DNA of 64,000 bases from Nitrosarchaeum sp. (lineage in GTDB: Archaea; Thermoproteota; Nitrososphaeria; Nitrososphaerales; Nitrosopumilaceae), in NCBI GenBank assembly GCA_025699025.1, contig JAILWJ010000002.1:1-64000 (forward strand), given 5' to 3'. The notes under the pieces are model-generated. The model worked only from the letters and a program-made list of their open reading frames with translations. It ran no database searches and was not told where the DNA came from. The translations under genes were made by a program, and so were the position numbers. Below are positions 33,092 through 41,965 of the stretch, piece after piece; position 1 is the first letter of the stretch, and each line of letters begins with the position of its first letter.

Positions 33092-33634
33092 TTAATTTTG
33101 AAACCAAGGCTGGTTTTCCAAAAAATCAATTTCTTTAACCATATCATCTACTTTTTTTGTAATGGCAGTGACAGATCTGTATTGTTCATACATCTCAATC
33201 TCTTCTTCCTTGGATAGGACTTTGGTTTCTGCTTTATCAAAGAAGATGTTTTCTTTGTTCAAGTGATCATATAGATAGACTCCATATGTTTTCAAAAATC
33301 TGGATACCGGTTCCCTTTCGTCATGACCTTGTTTCCATCTCTGCAAATGTTTTGAAATTTGTCTGGCTATGTTTCTACCAAATTCGTGTTCTATCATAAA
33401 AGCTCGAATTTCTTCTTTAAGAGTGTCATAACTTGCAACACATGGAAAGTAAGAATCCTCTTCTCTTGAATGATGGATTGCATCGACAAAATCAGAAATT
33501 ATTACCATAATTTTTTCAACATCTGAAAATGGAACGTTATTTCCATTTGCGATTTCTTCAGCACATTTTAATACAACTTTCTCAAGACGGCGTACTTGGA
33601 TGTGATCTGCTCGGAGTTGATCAGTTGCACTCAA
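33092..33634 (-). CDS. Hemerythrin-like di-iron protein
   Basis: 180 residues from TTG at 33634. It carries the hemerythrin metal ligands in order: RADHIQVRR near residue 8, DAIHHSREEDSYF near residue 53, IEHEFGRN near residue 80 and YDHLNKENIFF near residue 119. The four-helix fold binds a di-iron centre that senses or stores O2, NO or iron. No membrane or signal segment is present, so it is cytoplasmic. It lies upstream of cysC on the same strand with a 36-bp gap. Confidence 0.9.
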   Translation of the reverse strand: MSATDQLRADHIQVRRLEKVVLKCAEEIANGNNVPFSDVEKIMVIISDFVDAIHHSREEDSYFPCVASYDTLKEEIRAFMIEHEFGRNIARQISKHLQRWKQGHDEREPVSRFLKTYGVYLYDHLNKENIFFDKAETKVLSKEEEIEMYEQYRSVTAITKKVDDMVKEIDFLENQPWFQN

Positions 33635-33756
33635 TGATTTATTCGTAAAACCATGCTTTAATGTGTTTTATGTTAAAAGAGAGATGTTGTAATCAATGAA
33701 TCAATCTAGCTTGACTAGGTCGGCTTTTATCCAGAATAAATGAATTTTAGACAGCA

Positions 33757-35142
33757 ATGAATTTTTTTATTCTTTCAGTACTGGGTTTTTTTCAAGGTCA
33801 GATACAAGACATTCCAATTTTGGATAAAATTAATTCTAGTGGAATTTTAGAAAAATTATCAAGTATTCAAGAAGTAGTTAGTACTTTGGCAATCCAAGAT
33901 GGACCTATTGCCAGTGCACATGTTGTTTTGCTTGCTGCGGGAGTTGTTATATTTTCAGGAGTAGTTGGCGAGGCATTCTTTAAAAAAACTGGTATTCCAG
34001 ATGTTGCATTTCTAATGATTCTAGGGGTTGTAATTGGACCAGTACTTGGAATTATTCAGCCTGAAGCGGTGATTCAAATTGTTCCATATTTTGCAGCACT
34101 AGCCTTGATCATAATCATGTTTGATGGTGGACTGAATCTGGATATTAAAAATATGATAAGAACTGCCCATTTTGCATTTGCACTTTCATTTTTGGGATTT
34201 GTTTTGTCTGTAGTCTTGGTAACGCTTGGTGCACACTATGTTTTAGATTGGGGATGGTTAGAAAGCATTCTTTTAGGTGCAATTGTTGGTGGAAGTAGTT
34301 CAGCAATTGTATTTGGTCTAGTTAGAAACATTCGAATTTCTGATGATGCAAAATCAATGCTAAGTTTTGAATCTGCTCTGACAGATATTTTAGCAACAAT
34401 TGTTGCTTTTATCCTATTTGAAGCAATACTTGTAGGACAATTTGATATTCAAACATTAGAAGAAACTTTAGGCCGTGCAATTATTGTTGGGCTGGTTCTT
34501 GGTTTTGGTGTTGGAATTCCATGGATGTATGTTTCAAACAAACTTGCTAATGCCCAACACAGCTACATGTTAACGCTTGGGGTTTTGTTTGTCTTGTTCT
34601 TTTTGGCAAATTCATTTGGAGAGTCAGGTGCCCTTACAGCACTGGTATTTGGGTTGATGCTTGGAAACAAGAAACACCTATCTAGAATCCTCAAATTTAA
34701 ACTTCCATTAGTTGAAACAGATGATCCAACACACAATCAGATCACATTTTTGGTAAGGGCATTCTTCTTTGTTTTTGTAGGACTTATGGCTAGTTTTGGT
34801 CAAATAGAATACATAATTTTTGGGGTTTTGATTACAATAGCAATCTATTACGGAAGAACCATAATTGGAAAGATTATTCTCACAAAGAGATTCTCTCAGT
34901 TAGATAGACAGGTAACATATGTAATGATTCCAAGAGGATTAGCTGCTGCTGTACTTGCAACATATCCAATAACCATGGGATTGGCAAATGCTGAGGCATA
35001 TCCCCAGATTGTATTTTTTATAATTTTGTCATCAGTGATTATAACAACAATTGGTTTGGGAAAGACAAAAAGCATTCCACCTCCAGAATCCATGGAAGGT
35101 GGATTTGTTAAACCGCCTGAAGATCCACAGGATTCCAAATGA
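33757..35142 (+). CDS. Cation/proton antiporter, CPA family
   Basis: 461 residues with about 12 transmembrane helices. CPA features include MFDGGLNLD near residue 122, GGSSSAIVFGLVRN near residue 177 and ESALTDILATIVAF near residue 207. In this last element the usual Asn-Asp of electroneutral CPA1 exchangers is Thr-Asp, which may affect stoichiometry or selectivity. PRGLAAAVLATYP near residue 390 is also typical. It probably exchanges Na+ or K+ for protons to maintain pH and salt balance. The N-terminal ~60 residues (GQIQDIPILDKINSSG) are unusually long. Confidence 0.88.
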   Translation: MNFFILSVLGFFQGQIQDIPILDKINSSGILEKLSSIQEVVSTLAIQDGPIASAHVVLLAAGVVIFSGVVGEAFFKKTGIPDVAFLMILGVVIGPVLGIIQPEAVIQIVPYFAALALIIIMFDGGLNLDIKNMIRTAHFAFALSFLGFVLSVVLVTLGAHYVLDWGWLESILLGAIVGGSSSAIVFGLVRNIRISDDAKSMLSFESALTDILATIVAFILFEAILVGQFDIQTLEETLGRAIIVGLVLGFGVGIPWMYVSNKLANAQHSYMLTLGVLFVLFFLANSFGESGALTALVFGLMLGNKKHLSRILKFKLPLVETDDPTHNQITFLVRAFFFVFVGLMASFGQIEYIIFGVLITIAIYYGRTIIGKIILTKRFSQLDRQVTYVMIPRGLAAAVLATYPITMGLANAEAYPQIVFFIILSSVIITTIGLGKTKSIPPPESMEGGFVKPPEDPQDSK

Positions 35143-35196
35143 ACAATTTATCAGTTATACGCGGCTCTTATATCTAAAATTTGATCAGGTTAATTC

Positions 35197-35334
35197 ATGG
35201 TACAAATTCCATCAATTAAAGAGAATTCATGTGAGGAAAGTATCTCATGGAAAGACCTGCAGGGCTTGAGTTGGATACTGTCTGACGAGTTTAATATTGA
35301 AACAATGAAGAAAACAACTTGTGCTTGTGCATAA
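35197..35334 (+). CDS. Small Cys-tailed ORF, 45 residues
   Basis: A complete frame from ATG at 35197 to TAA at 35332-35334. The peptide has one internal Cys (ENSCEES), a Trp-rich centre (SWKDLQGLSWILS) and ends TTCACA with two closely spaced cysteines. A TATA-like CTTATATC lies about 26 nt before the ATG, exactly as expected for a leaderless archaeal gene. The rest of 35143-35405 shows nothing else of note. Confidence 0.5.
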   Translation: MVQIPSIKENSCEESISWKDLQGLSWILSDEFNIETMKKTTCACA

Positions 35335-35405
35335 GTTTCAAATTTTTTAATTTTTATAAAAAGAGTTGTAAATGAGATAAATATTTGTAAAAACCATATT
35401 TCAGC

Positions 35406-35582
35406 ATGGCAAAAAGTATCAGTTGTAAAGACGCTGGAAAAGATTGTGGATGGGTTGGATCAGCTCTAACAGAAAAAGAACTTATGGAAAAAGTACTAGA
35501 ACATGTTAAAGCAGAACATAAGGAGATCGAGCTTACTTCTGCAAATATTAATAGTATAAAGTCACTCATAAAAGAAACTTAG
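35406..35582 (+). CDS. DUF1059 family small protein
   Basis: 58 residues, MAKSISCKDAGKDCGW at the N-terminus, with the C-x6-C-x-W pattern of DUF1059, then a helical region containing HVKAEHKE. A second member occurs at 49867. These proteins probably bind metal through Cys and His, but their role is unknown. A TATA-like TTTTTATAAAAA lies in the 50-60 bp upstream. Confidence 0.75.
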   Translation: MAKSISCKDAGKDCGWVGSALTEKELMEKVLEHVKAEHKEIELTSANINSIKSLIKET

Positions 35583-35616
35583 ATTCTAGAGTGGTGTTGA
35601 AATTTAGAAAAATGGG

Positions 35617-36531
35617 TTATAGATCTAGTGAATCTTTAAGACCTTTGTATCTATTTCTGATAGTTACTTCAGTAACATTTGCAGCTTCGGCAATGTCTCT
35701 CTGAGTTTTGTCCTCACCGTTTTTGACACATGACAAATACAATGCTGCAGCAGCTAGACCCATAGGATCTTTTCCCGCTGAAACTTCGTTTTCTTGTGCC
35801 TGTTTTAGTACCTGAACCGCGTATCTCTTTGTTTTTTCTGCAATTCCAATTCTGCTTGCAATTCTTGCAACACATTGAATTGAATCAGTTACAGGCATTT
35901 TCAAGTCTAGTTCTTTTACCAGTAGTCTATAACATCGTGCAATATCTTTTCTTTTGATGTTTGCTGCTTGCTCAACATCTTTGAGATTTCGGGGTGTTTC
36001 AGTATCACGACATGCAGCATATAATGCAGATGCCATAAGTGCAGAAATAGAGCGTCCTCTGACAAGCCCTTTATCAAGTGCTTTTCTATAGATGTAAGCT
36101 GCTTTTTCAATTACAGCATCAGAGATAGCAAGTTTGTCTTTTAGTCTATTTAATTCACTAAATGCTTGTCTAAAGTTTCGATCAACAGGTTCATGGACTT
36201 GGCTTCTACTGTCCCAAGTTCTTAGTCTTTCAATTGTACTTTTCATTGAGGCAGTTAATGGACGACCTGATGCATCTTTATTGATTGGGTTAATTATGGT
36301 TGCAAGTCCCATATCATGCATTGTAAGTGATGTTGGCGCACCTGCTCTTGCTCTATCACCATGTTCGTCTTGTGTAAAGGATCTCCATTCTGGTCCAGAT
36401 TCTTGGAGTTTCTCAGTAATTACAAAACCACATTTGGAACAAAACATCTCTCCAGACTCGTTGTCAGTGACTAGTTTACCCTGAGCACATCTTGGACACA
36501 ATTCTTTTGGATTTTTAGATTGGCTTACCAT
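35617..36531 (-). CDS. tfb: Transcription initiation factor TFB (first copy)
   Basis: 304 residues. The N-terminal zinc ribbon has CPRC at residue 12 and CSKC at residue 31. The B-reader/linker region (EWRSFTQDEHGDRARAGAP) follows. Two cyclin folds occupy about 115-205 and 210-300, with VRGRSISALMASALYAAC and SAGKDPMGLAAAALYLSC as their matching motifs. The C-terminal helix-turn-helix that reads the BRE is DIAEAANVTEVTIRNRYK. TFB bridges TBP-DNA and RNA polymerase. This copy is canonical, unlike the one at 50232. Confidence 0.95.
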   Translation of the reverse strand: MVSQSKNPKELCPRCAQGKLVTDNESGEMFCSKCGFVITEKLQESGPEWRSFTQDEHGDRARAGAPTSLTMHDMGLATIINPINKDASGRPLTASMKSTIERLRTWDSRSQVHEPVDRNFRQAFSELNRLKDKLAISDAVIEKAAYIYRKALDKGLVRGRSISALMASALYAACRDTETPRNLKDVEQAANIKRKDIARCYRLLVKELDLKMPVTDSIQCVARIASRIGIAEKTKRYAVQVLKQAQENEVSAGKDPMGLAAAALYLSCVKNGEDKTQRDIAEAANVTEVTIRNRYKGLKDSLDL

Positions 36532-36663
36532 ATCACGATTCGAGGTTTTTGAGATTGACGGTATTTATGAATCATCAACTTTTTACTCAGATTTAAGACT
36601 GGTTTTGAGCCTAACAATAACATAGAATAGTCAAATATGGTAATGTAATTTCAGGTAAAAACC

Positions 36664-37620
36664 ATGAAACACCATAGAACCGTATCTTTACTGCTAGTGA
36701 CCGTTTTAGTATTTCTTCCAAGTGCATATGCAGACACAAAAGACCTTACCATGGAAGGAAGCATGGATATTAAGATTACATATTCAAATGAAGCGGTAGC
36801 GGGTAGAGTTGTTTCATTATCAGTATTAGTAGAGAATAACGGATGGGAAGATAAGCAAGATATTTCTTTTTTATTTGTCAGTCAGGATAATACATTAACT
36901 CCTCTTACATCAAACAGTATCATAATTGAAAAGCTATCACAGGGCGGTTCATTTGGGGGAAAAATAGATTTTAAGATTTCAGAAGACGCAAATCCGGGAA
37001 ACAGCTTTCTTAATGTAAAATATTCACAGATTCTTGTTGCAAATAATGAGAATCCACAGACTCCAATGTATCAAGACATTGCAATTCCAATTACCATTAA
37101 AGAAAAACCAAACATAACAATCTACACAAAAGCACCAGAGTCAATATTTTCAAATGCAGAATTTCCAATTGAAGCACAGATAATTTCTGAGGATATTGAT
37201 ATTTCAGATGTAAGCATCAAGGTAATTCCACCCAAAGATATTGAGTTCAGAGGAGAAACATTGCATACGTTCTCAACAATTCAAAAAGACAAACCAATTG
37301 AGATTACATCAAGGATAATTACACCAAATAAGGAAGTAAACACTGAATATAAACTTCCATTTGAGATAGTTGTACAATATACTGATGATCAAGGAGAAAC
37401 AAACATTGATTCGAAAATTATGTCCATGGTTTTAAGACCTCGCACATTTATGGAACTCACAACTGACGGTGGAATTTGGATTGGAAGTTTTTTTATTGCC
37501 CCATATATCTCGCTTGGGACCATCATAGGAATACCAGCTGGAGCAATAGTGACGTTGTTAATTAGGAAAAAAACAACAAAGCCAAAAAAGAGAAGAACCA
37601 GAACAAAATCTGGTGCCTAA
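36664..37620 (+). CDS. Exported surface protein with CARDB-like beta domains and C-terminal anchor
   Basis: 318 residues. The signal peptide ends near residue 23 (PSAYADTKD). Two Ig-like beta domains follow (about 30-150 and 155-270), the first with VENNGWEDKQDISFLFVS typical of CARDB/NEW3 folds. A transmembrane helix near 280-302 is followed by a very basic tail (KKTTKPKKRRTRTKS). The chain is therefore outside with a cytoplasmic tail. It may be an adhesin or S-layer-associated protein. Its stop shares four bases (CTAA) with the convergent gene. Confidence 0.72.
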   Translation: MKHHRTVSLLLVTVLVFLPSAYADTKDLTMEGSMDIKITYSNEAVAGRVVSLSVLVENNGWEDKQDISFLFVSQDNTLTPLTSNSIIIEKLSQGGSFGGKIDFKISEDANPGNSFLNVKYSQILVANNENPQTPMYQDIAIPITIKEKPNITIYTKAPESIFSNAEFPIEAQIISEDIDISDVSIKVIPPKDIEFRGETLHTFSTIQKDKPIEITSRIITPNKEVNTEYKLPFEIVVQYTDDQGETNIDSKIMSMVLRPRTFMELTTDGGIWIGSFFIAPYISLGTIIGIPAGAIVTLLIRKKTTKPKKRRTRTKSGA

Positions 37621-37919
37621 GATAGCAGTTTTTGATTAATTGATTGGATGTATTTTTGACTGTATTCAACATACATTTGGATTTTGTCTTGAGCTAGTGC
37701 CATAGCTCCTGGTCTGCTGTTAACTAATTTTTCAGAATTTTGTTGTTCCTCCAAGAGTTTTTTCAGATCATCTTTACTTTTTGATTCAAGTTGAAATAGC
37801 AATAACTGGAATTCGTTTTCAAGTAAATTTTTTGTGTCTGGAATGGCAGGTGGATCAGCTCCAATAATTTCTTTAGTGGTTATTTTTCCAAATACTTTTT
37901 TATCAAGTTCAATCAACAT
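37617..37919 (-). CDS. Small soluble protein of unknown function
   Basis: 100 residues with no signal or membrane segment, mainly helical from about residue 30 (LLENEFQLLLFQLESKSKDD) to the end (YVEYSQKYIQSINQKLL). No cysteines are present. It is convergent with the surface-protein gene with interlocked stops (37617-37620). The 270 bp upstream are AT-rich and hold no evident feature. Family not recognised. Confidence 0.6.
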   Translation of the reverse strand: MLIELDKKVFGKITTKEIIGADPPAIPDTKNLLENEFQLLLFQLESKSKDDLKKLLEEQQNSEKLVNSRPGAMALAQDKIQMYVEYSQKYIQSINQKLLS

Positions 37920-38191
37920 GGCAAAATCTCATTTAGTGTTATAAATTCAATTTGAATTTTCGATTTTTTCAAGTCTTGTATTCAATAATTTAATTAAAAA
38001 ATAAAAAGCAGGAATGCATTGCAATTACATTTTCATGTTTGATATGTATGATTGCATGTAGTTAGAATACACCTAAAACGAATGATGACAGATAGAAAAT
38101 GGAATCTTGTCTTGTAATAGTTGTAAATATTGTGATTTTGATGTTAAAAAATAATAAACTATCGAAGTTTGTGCAAAAAACATTCACAATT

Positions 38192-38779
38192 CTAATAGTC
38201 GTGTTCGCTAAAGTCCGATCCTAGAGGAATTGTTGCAATAATCGTACTTTTTGTAGTTTGAAAATTGATATTTTTGTCAGGTACAAATTGGTGGAATATC
38301 TCTTTAAGTAGTTGTTCGGTGAATAACGACCAATTCATGCCTAATTCATGCTGGATAATAAAATGGTGCAACTCTCCCTCTGTTCTGTGATCAGATTTCA
38401 TGCCAGATGCTCTTATGTAGTCCTCAAGAGTTTCAATGCAACGTTTAAGGTCATATTTTCCCTTCATGAAAAGAACTGTGTCTTTTATCAGAGGTACAAC
38501 TGTTTTGATAATTTCATTAATGTCTTCTCCATCCATTTCCATTCCAAGCGAGTCTAGAATTCCTTTTGGTACTGGTATCATTCCAATTTTATCGCCAAAG
38601 CGATCCCAGTTGACATATTTTTCAAGGATTTGTTTTACCAAAACATTCTGTGAGATGTTTTTGTTCATTGCTTCTGTTTCCAGCTCTTCAACAACTCTCG
38701 CAGGTAGGCGATAGGTAATACTACGGGTTTTTTCTTTTTTTTGTGTATGTGATTGTCTATTTGTGGAAGCAGATCTCAC
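38192..38779 (-). CDS. Ribbon-helix-helix DNA-binding protein near amt
   Basis: 195 residues. Residues about 18-56 form a ribbon-helix-helix domain (RSITYRLPARVVEELETEAM, then NISQNVLVKQILEKYV). The remaining 140 residues are an unassigned alpha/beta region with a His-rich stretch (DHRTEGELHHFIIQHELG). The protein is probably a transcriptional regulator with a C-terminal sensory part. It lies 72 bp downstream of amt on the same strand, so control of the ammonium genes is an attractive but untested idea. Confidence 0.75.
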   Translation of the reverse strand: MRSASTNRQSHTQKKEKTRSITYRLPARVVEELETEAMNKNISQNVLVKQILEKYVNWDRFGDKIGMIPVPKGILDSLGMEMDGEDINEIIKTVVPLIKDTVLFMKGKYDLKRCIETLEDYIRASGMKSDHRTEGELHHFIIQHELGMNWSLFTEQLLKEIFHQFVPDKNINFQTTKSTIIATIPLGSDFSEHDY

Positions 38780-38851
38780 TGTATATCAGTTCAATATTGA
38801 GTATATATGGTATTATTTGCATATTTGAGAGTTAATAGCGAAAATGAAAAG

Positions 38852-40159
38852 TTATTTTTTATTGAAGAAAAACTCATCTCTTTCTTCTAATCCTTTGACG
38901 TATTCGTCCATTTCTAGTTTAAATTCTTCTTCGTCTGCATAAGCTCGTTCGGCATGTTCGCTGATATCTAATCCTGCATCTTCTACTTCTGGTGATACCC
39001 TGACGCCTACTAGGAAATCCAATACTTTCATGATTACATATGTGCCTCCAAACCCTAGACCTGCAGCAACTGCCACACCAAATGCTTGAATTCCTAATTG
39101 TGATGCATTTCCAAATAGAAGTCCGTTTGGTCCTGCCGGATTTACAGCTGTACTTGCAAAAATACCAATTGCAAGCGAACCAATAATTCCTGCAGTTCCG
39201 TGTACAGAACTGACATCTAATGCGTCATCAATCTTCAGTTTTTCTTTGAATATTACTAGTGTGGAATATGATGCAATACCGATTGCAATTCCAATTACAA
39301 ATGAATGCTCAACACTTACAAATCCTGATGCTGGGGTAATTCCTGCGAGTCCGGCAATTGCACCATTAACTGCAGCTACAACAGATGGTTTTCCGGATCT
39401 CATCCAAGATAATCCTACCCAGATTAATGCTGAAACTGAAGATGCCATGTGAGTAACAATTACGGTATTTCCTGCAAGAGAACCAGATGCTAATGCACTT
39501 CCAGCATTAAAACCAAACCAGCCTAGCCACAACAATGACGAACCTACGACAGCTAATGGAATACTGTGTGGGATTTCAATTGCTGGACCAAAGAATCTTC
39601 TACGTCCAAGTACCAATGCCGCTGCAAGTGCACCCATACCTACACTTGTGTGAATTACAATGCCACCTGCAAAGTCCACCACACCAAGTTGAGCTAGCCA
39701 ACCGCCACCCCACACCCAATGCACAAGTGGGTAATAGATGAGTATGGACCAAGATGCTATGAATATGATAAATGAGCTGAATTTCATGCGTTCTGCAATC
39801 GTACCTGTAAGAAGCAAGGGAGTGATTGCGGCAAACATTAATTGGAACTTTACAAACAGCACACCTGGAATTGTAGGTGCATAATCAAGTGACTCATCCC
39901 ACGGAACTCCCTTAAGGAATACCCAATCCAAGTTACCCATCAGTCCACCTGTTTCATCAGGACCAAACGATAAACTAAATCCAAAGACAAACCACATTAC
40001 ACTAAGTAATGCCAAACCAAAGAAGATCTGCATAAAAACTGATACTGCATTCTTTTTTCGTAACAAGCCAGATTCAAAGAGTCCAAGTGCAGGGATCATC
40101 AAAAGCACTAAACTGCCTGCTACTAGCATCCATGCTGTATCACCAGTATCAATGGCCAT
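38852..40159 (-). CDS. amt: Ammonium transporter Amt
   Basis: 435 residues with about 11 transmembrane helices. Pore residues are present: the Phe-gate region KFQLMFAAITP near residue 104, twin His of the pore in VIHTSVGMG (near 168) and VSSVHGTAGIIG (near 318). The tail carries AGLDISEHAERAYADEE, a conserved regulatory C-terminus contacted by PII proteins. It imports ammonium, the energy and nitrogen source of ammonia oxidisers. The gene is divergent from a PII gene 117 bp away, and a PII-like fusion lies beyond it. Confidence 0.95.
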   Translation of the reverse strand: MAIDTGDTAWMLVAGSLVLLMIPALGLFESGLLRKKNAVSVFMQIFFGLALLSVMWFVFGFSLSFGPDETGGLMGNLDWVFLKGVPWDESLDYAPTIPGVLFVKFQLMFAAITPLLLTGTIAERMKFSSFIIFIASWSILIYYPLVHWVWGGGWLAQLGVVDFAGGIVIHTSVGMGALAAALVLGRRRFFGPAIEIPHSIPLAVVGSSLLWLGWFGFNAGSALASGSLAGNTVIVTHMASSVSALIWVGLSWMRSGKPSVVAAVNGAIAGLAGITPASGFVSVEHSFVIGIAIGIASYSTLVIFKEKLKIDDALDVSSVHGTAGIIGSLAIGIFASTAVNPAGPNGLLFGNASQLGIQAFGVAVAAGLGFGGTYVIMKVLDFLVGVRVSPEVEDAGLDISEHAERAYADEEEFKLEMDEYVKGLEERDEFFFNKK

Positions 40160-40276
40160 GACAGATTCACATCTCTAAAACTAAATAATAATAACGAAAT
40201 TTGATATTAATTTGATTATCACATGATTATCGAAATATGAAACTATTATTTGTGAAAAACCTCTGAGATTATTCAA

Positions 40277-40606
40277 ATGCTTAGAATTGAAGCTCTGCTA
40301 GGAAATAATGATGTAATGGCAATAAGCGAAGCATTAAAGAAAATCGATATAGGCGGCTTGACAGTAAATAAGGTCAGAGGTCGTGGAAAGAGACCGCCGC
40401 CGGAAATCCATGCTTCCAAAGGAAGTGCCATATTTCAACCCCAATTCAGCCAGAAATATGTCATAGTTGCTATCATTCCCGAAAACAAAGAGGAAGAGGT
40501 AATTAACATTATCAAAGAGAAGGGAACTGTTGGAAAGATTTTTGTCTCGCCAATTTTACGAGCAGTTGATATAGCAACTGGCAGTGAAGGCGATGAAGTA
40601 ATTTAA
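40277..40606 (+). CDS. glnK: PII nitrogen regulatory protein
   Basis: 109 residues with a PII fold: MLRIEALLGNN at the start, GGLTVNKVRGRG leading into the T-loop, KYVIVAIIPENKEEEVINII as beta-3 and alpha-2, and GTVGKIFVSPI as the nucleotide-binding end. The T-loop region is PPPEIHASKGSAIF and lacks the Tyr that is uridylylated in enterobacterial GlnB. It probably senses ADP/ATP and 2-oxoglutarate and gates Amt. It is divergent from amt. Its stop directly abuts that of the convergent PII-like fusion gene. Confidence 0.9.
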   Translation: MLRIEALLGNNDVMAISEALKKIDIGGLTVNKVRGRGKRPPPEIHASKGSAIFQPQFSQKYVIVAIIPENKEEEVINIIKEKGTVGKIFVSPILRAVDIATGSEGDEVI

Positions 40607-41212
40607 CTAAAACTCTCTGAAATTATTTCCATAAACAATTGTTTCATGTTTTAATTGCTTTTCAATTGTTGGAAGATATCCCATGATGCAATGATTTACA
40701 AAATCACTAAATGATTTTATTCTATAATCGGTTTGCAATTTTTCTTCATTTTCATCATAGATTTTTTCAAGTTTAATTAAAGTAAATTTTTGAAGTGGAA
40801 CTAGTCGACTTCTTTTGATTTTGGGTTTTGGTGGAAATACGAGGTCTGTGTATTCACGATTATGTTCCATACGAGACATTTCTATGTCATGTTCGCCTTC
40901 CAGTGTCTCCATATCGACTACCTCTTCCATTTCAGAAATGAAGATTTTACCTCCTTGTATGGTAGAAAAACCAGATTTTGTCGAGATTAAATTAATGACT
41001 TGTCTGGCGTCCTTTTCTGAAACCACTAGTTCAATTTTTGACAATGGGATCGCTTTAAGACCTGACGAGCCAACCTTGGAAGCATATTGCTTGTCAAAAA
41101 TTTTACTGTCTTCAAGATTTCGTTTATCAATAATAGCATATCCCATACTTGCTAATTGATTAGCAATTTGTGAATAAGATGACCGCTTGATGATGGCCTC
41201 AATTTTCTTCAT
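40607..41212 (-). CDS. PII-like domain fused to a C-terminal extension
   Basis: 201 residues. Residues 1-105 resemble PII: MKKIEAIIKRSSYSQIANQL, then PLSKIELVVSEKDARQVINL and GGKIFISEMEEVVDMETLEG. The T-loop area is short. Residues about 125-201 are an extra domain (VPLQKFTLIKLEKIYDENEE, then IKSFSDFVNHCIMGYLPTIE) whose strand-helix-helix look recalls ribbon-helix-helix DNA-binding folds. It may therefore link nitrogen sensing to transcription, but this is inferred. It lies convergent to glnK within the Amt locus. Confidence 0.7.
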   Translation of the reverse strand: MKKIEAIIKRSSYSQIANQLASMGYAIIDKRNLEDSKIFDKQYASKVGSSGLKAIPLSKIELVVSEKDARQVINLISTKSGFSTIQGGKIFISEMEEVVDMETLEGEHDIEMSRMEHNREYTDLVFPPKPKIKRSRLVPLQKFTLIKLEKIYDENEEKLQTDYRIKSFSDFVNHCIMGYLPTIEKQLKHETIVYGNNFREF

Positions 41213-41351
41213 AAAAAGAAATTTTAAATTGCTTATTTATTAGCCTAGCTAAATTATCAAGGCTAAAATAAACAAAAACTGAACATTGTCAGAAAGTTTT
41301 GGGTGCATTGCAAACATAGATTTTATTTTTCGATTAAAACAACACTACTCA

Positions 41352-41684
41352 ATGAATGGCAAAATTTTGGTTTTTCTGGCTGTTGCAGCGCTAAGTAGCA
41401 TGATAATACCGTCATTGATGGGCATAGCTCATGCACAGTACATGGGAAACGTAGGCAGTGAAGGAGAAACCGGAGCATACACCTTAGAAGAAGCACTTGA
41501 AATCCAAAGAAGGAGAATAGAGGCAGCAGAGGCAAACCCAGCATCTGGTTCAGGTACGCCTTACCTTGATGCAAGCGGTGTAGTCGGCGCTTCAGTGATT
41601 GCAGGCGCAGTCTTTGGTGGTATTGCAGCAGCCTTCTTCATTAGAGGAAGATCTGGCAAATACGCAGCAATGGGAAGAGGATAA
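41352..41684 (+). CDS. Small exported protein with C-terminal membrane segment
   Basis: 110 residues from ATG at 41352; the frame extends to 41286 but the signal peptide begins at MNGKILVFLAVAALSS. The signal ends near residue 27 (GIAHAQYMG). A helix TLEEALEIQRRRIEAAEA lies in the middle. A Gly/Ala-rich transmembrane helix follows near residues 75-98 (GVVGASVIAGAVFGGIAAAF) with a basic tail. Similar Gly/Ala-rich small membrane proteins occur in thaumarchaea, with unknown role. Confidence 0.65.
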   Translation: MNGKILVFLAVAALSSMIIPSLMGIAHAQYMGNVGSEGETGAYTLEEALEIQRRRIEAAEANPASGSGTPYLDASGVVGASVIAGAVFGGIAAAFFIRGRSGKYAAMGRG

Positions 41685-41745
41685 ATGAATCATTCCCAAT
41701 ATTTTCTAATTAATTTAATAAATGAGAAAAACAAGGAGGAAAAAT

Positions 41746-41955
41746 ATGACTTACTGTATTGGAAAATGTAGAGAATACAAAGCAACAAAGCCAATACAAA
41801 TTGGTAGGTATGCAGCAGGACAAAAGCGATGCAATTATTGTGAGATTTTTGTAGATTATGAAGGAATTACTTGTCCGTGTTGCAATAGGCAGTTAAGATG
41901 CCTTCCCCGTAGCAGAAAAGGTAAAGAAAAATACTTGGAACAAATAATAAGATAA
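41746..41955 (+). CDS. Cys-rich zinc-binding protein
   Basis: 69 residues from ATG at 41746. A good Shine-Dalgarno (AAGGAGG) lies 6 nt before it, so this start is preferred over ATG at 41722. Cysteine groups are C-x3-C (MTYCIGKC), CNYC and CPCC, with a further Cys before a basic tail (RCLPRSRKGKEK). It should bind two zinc ions. Nucleic-acid binding is plausible. It is at the left edge of the stress gene block. Confidence 0.7.
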   Translation: MTYCIGKCREYKATKPIQIGRYAAGQKRCNYCEIFVDYEGITCPCCNRQLRCLPRSRKGKEKYLEQIIR

Positions 41956-41965
41956 AAATAAAAAT

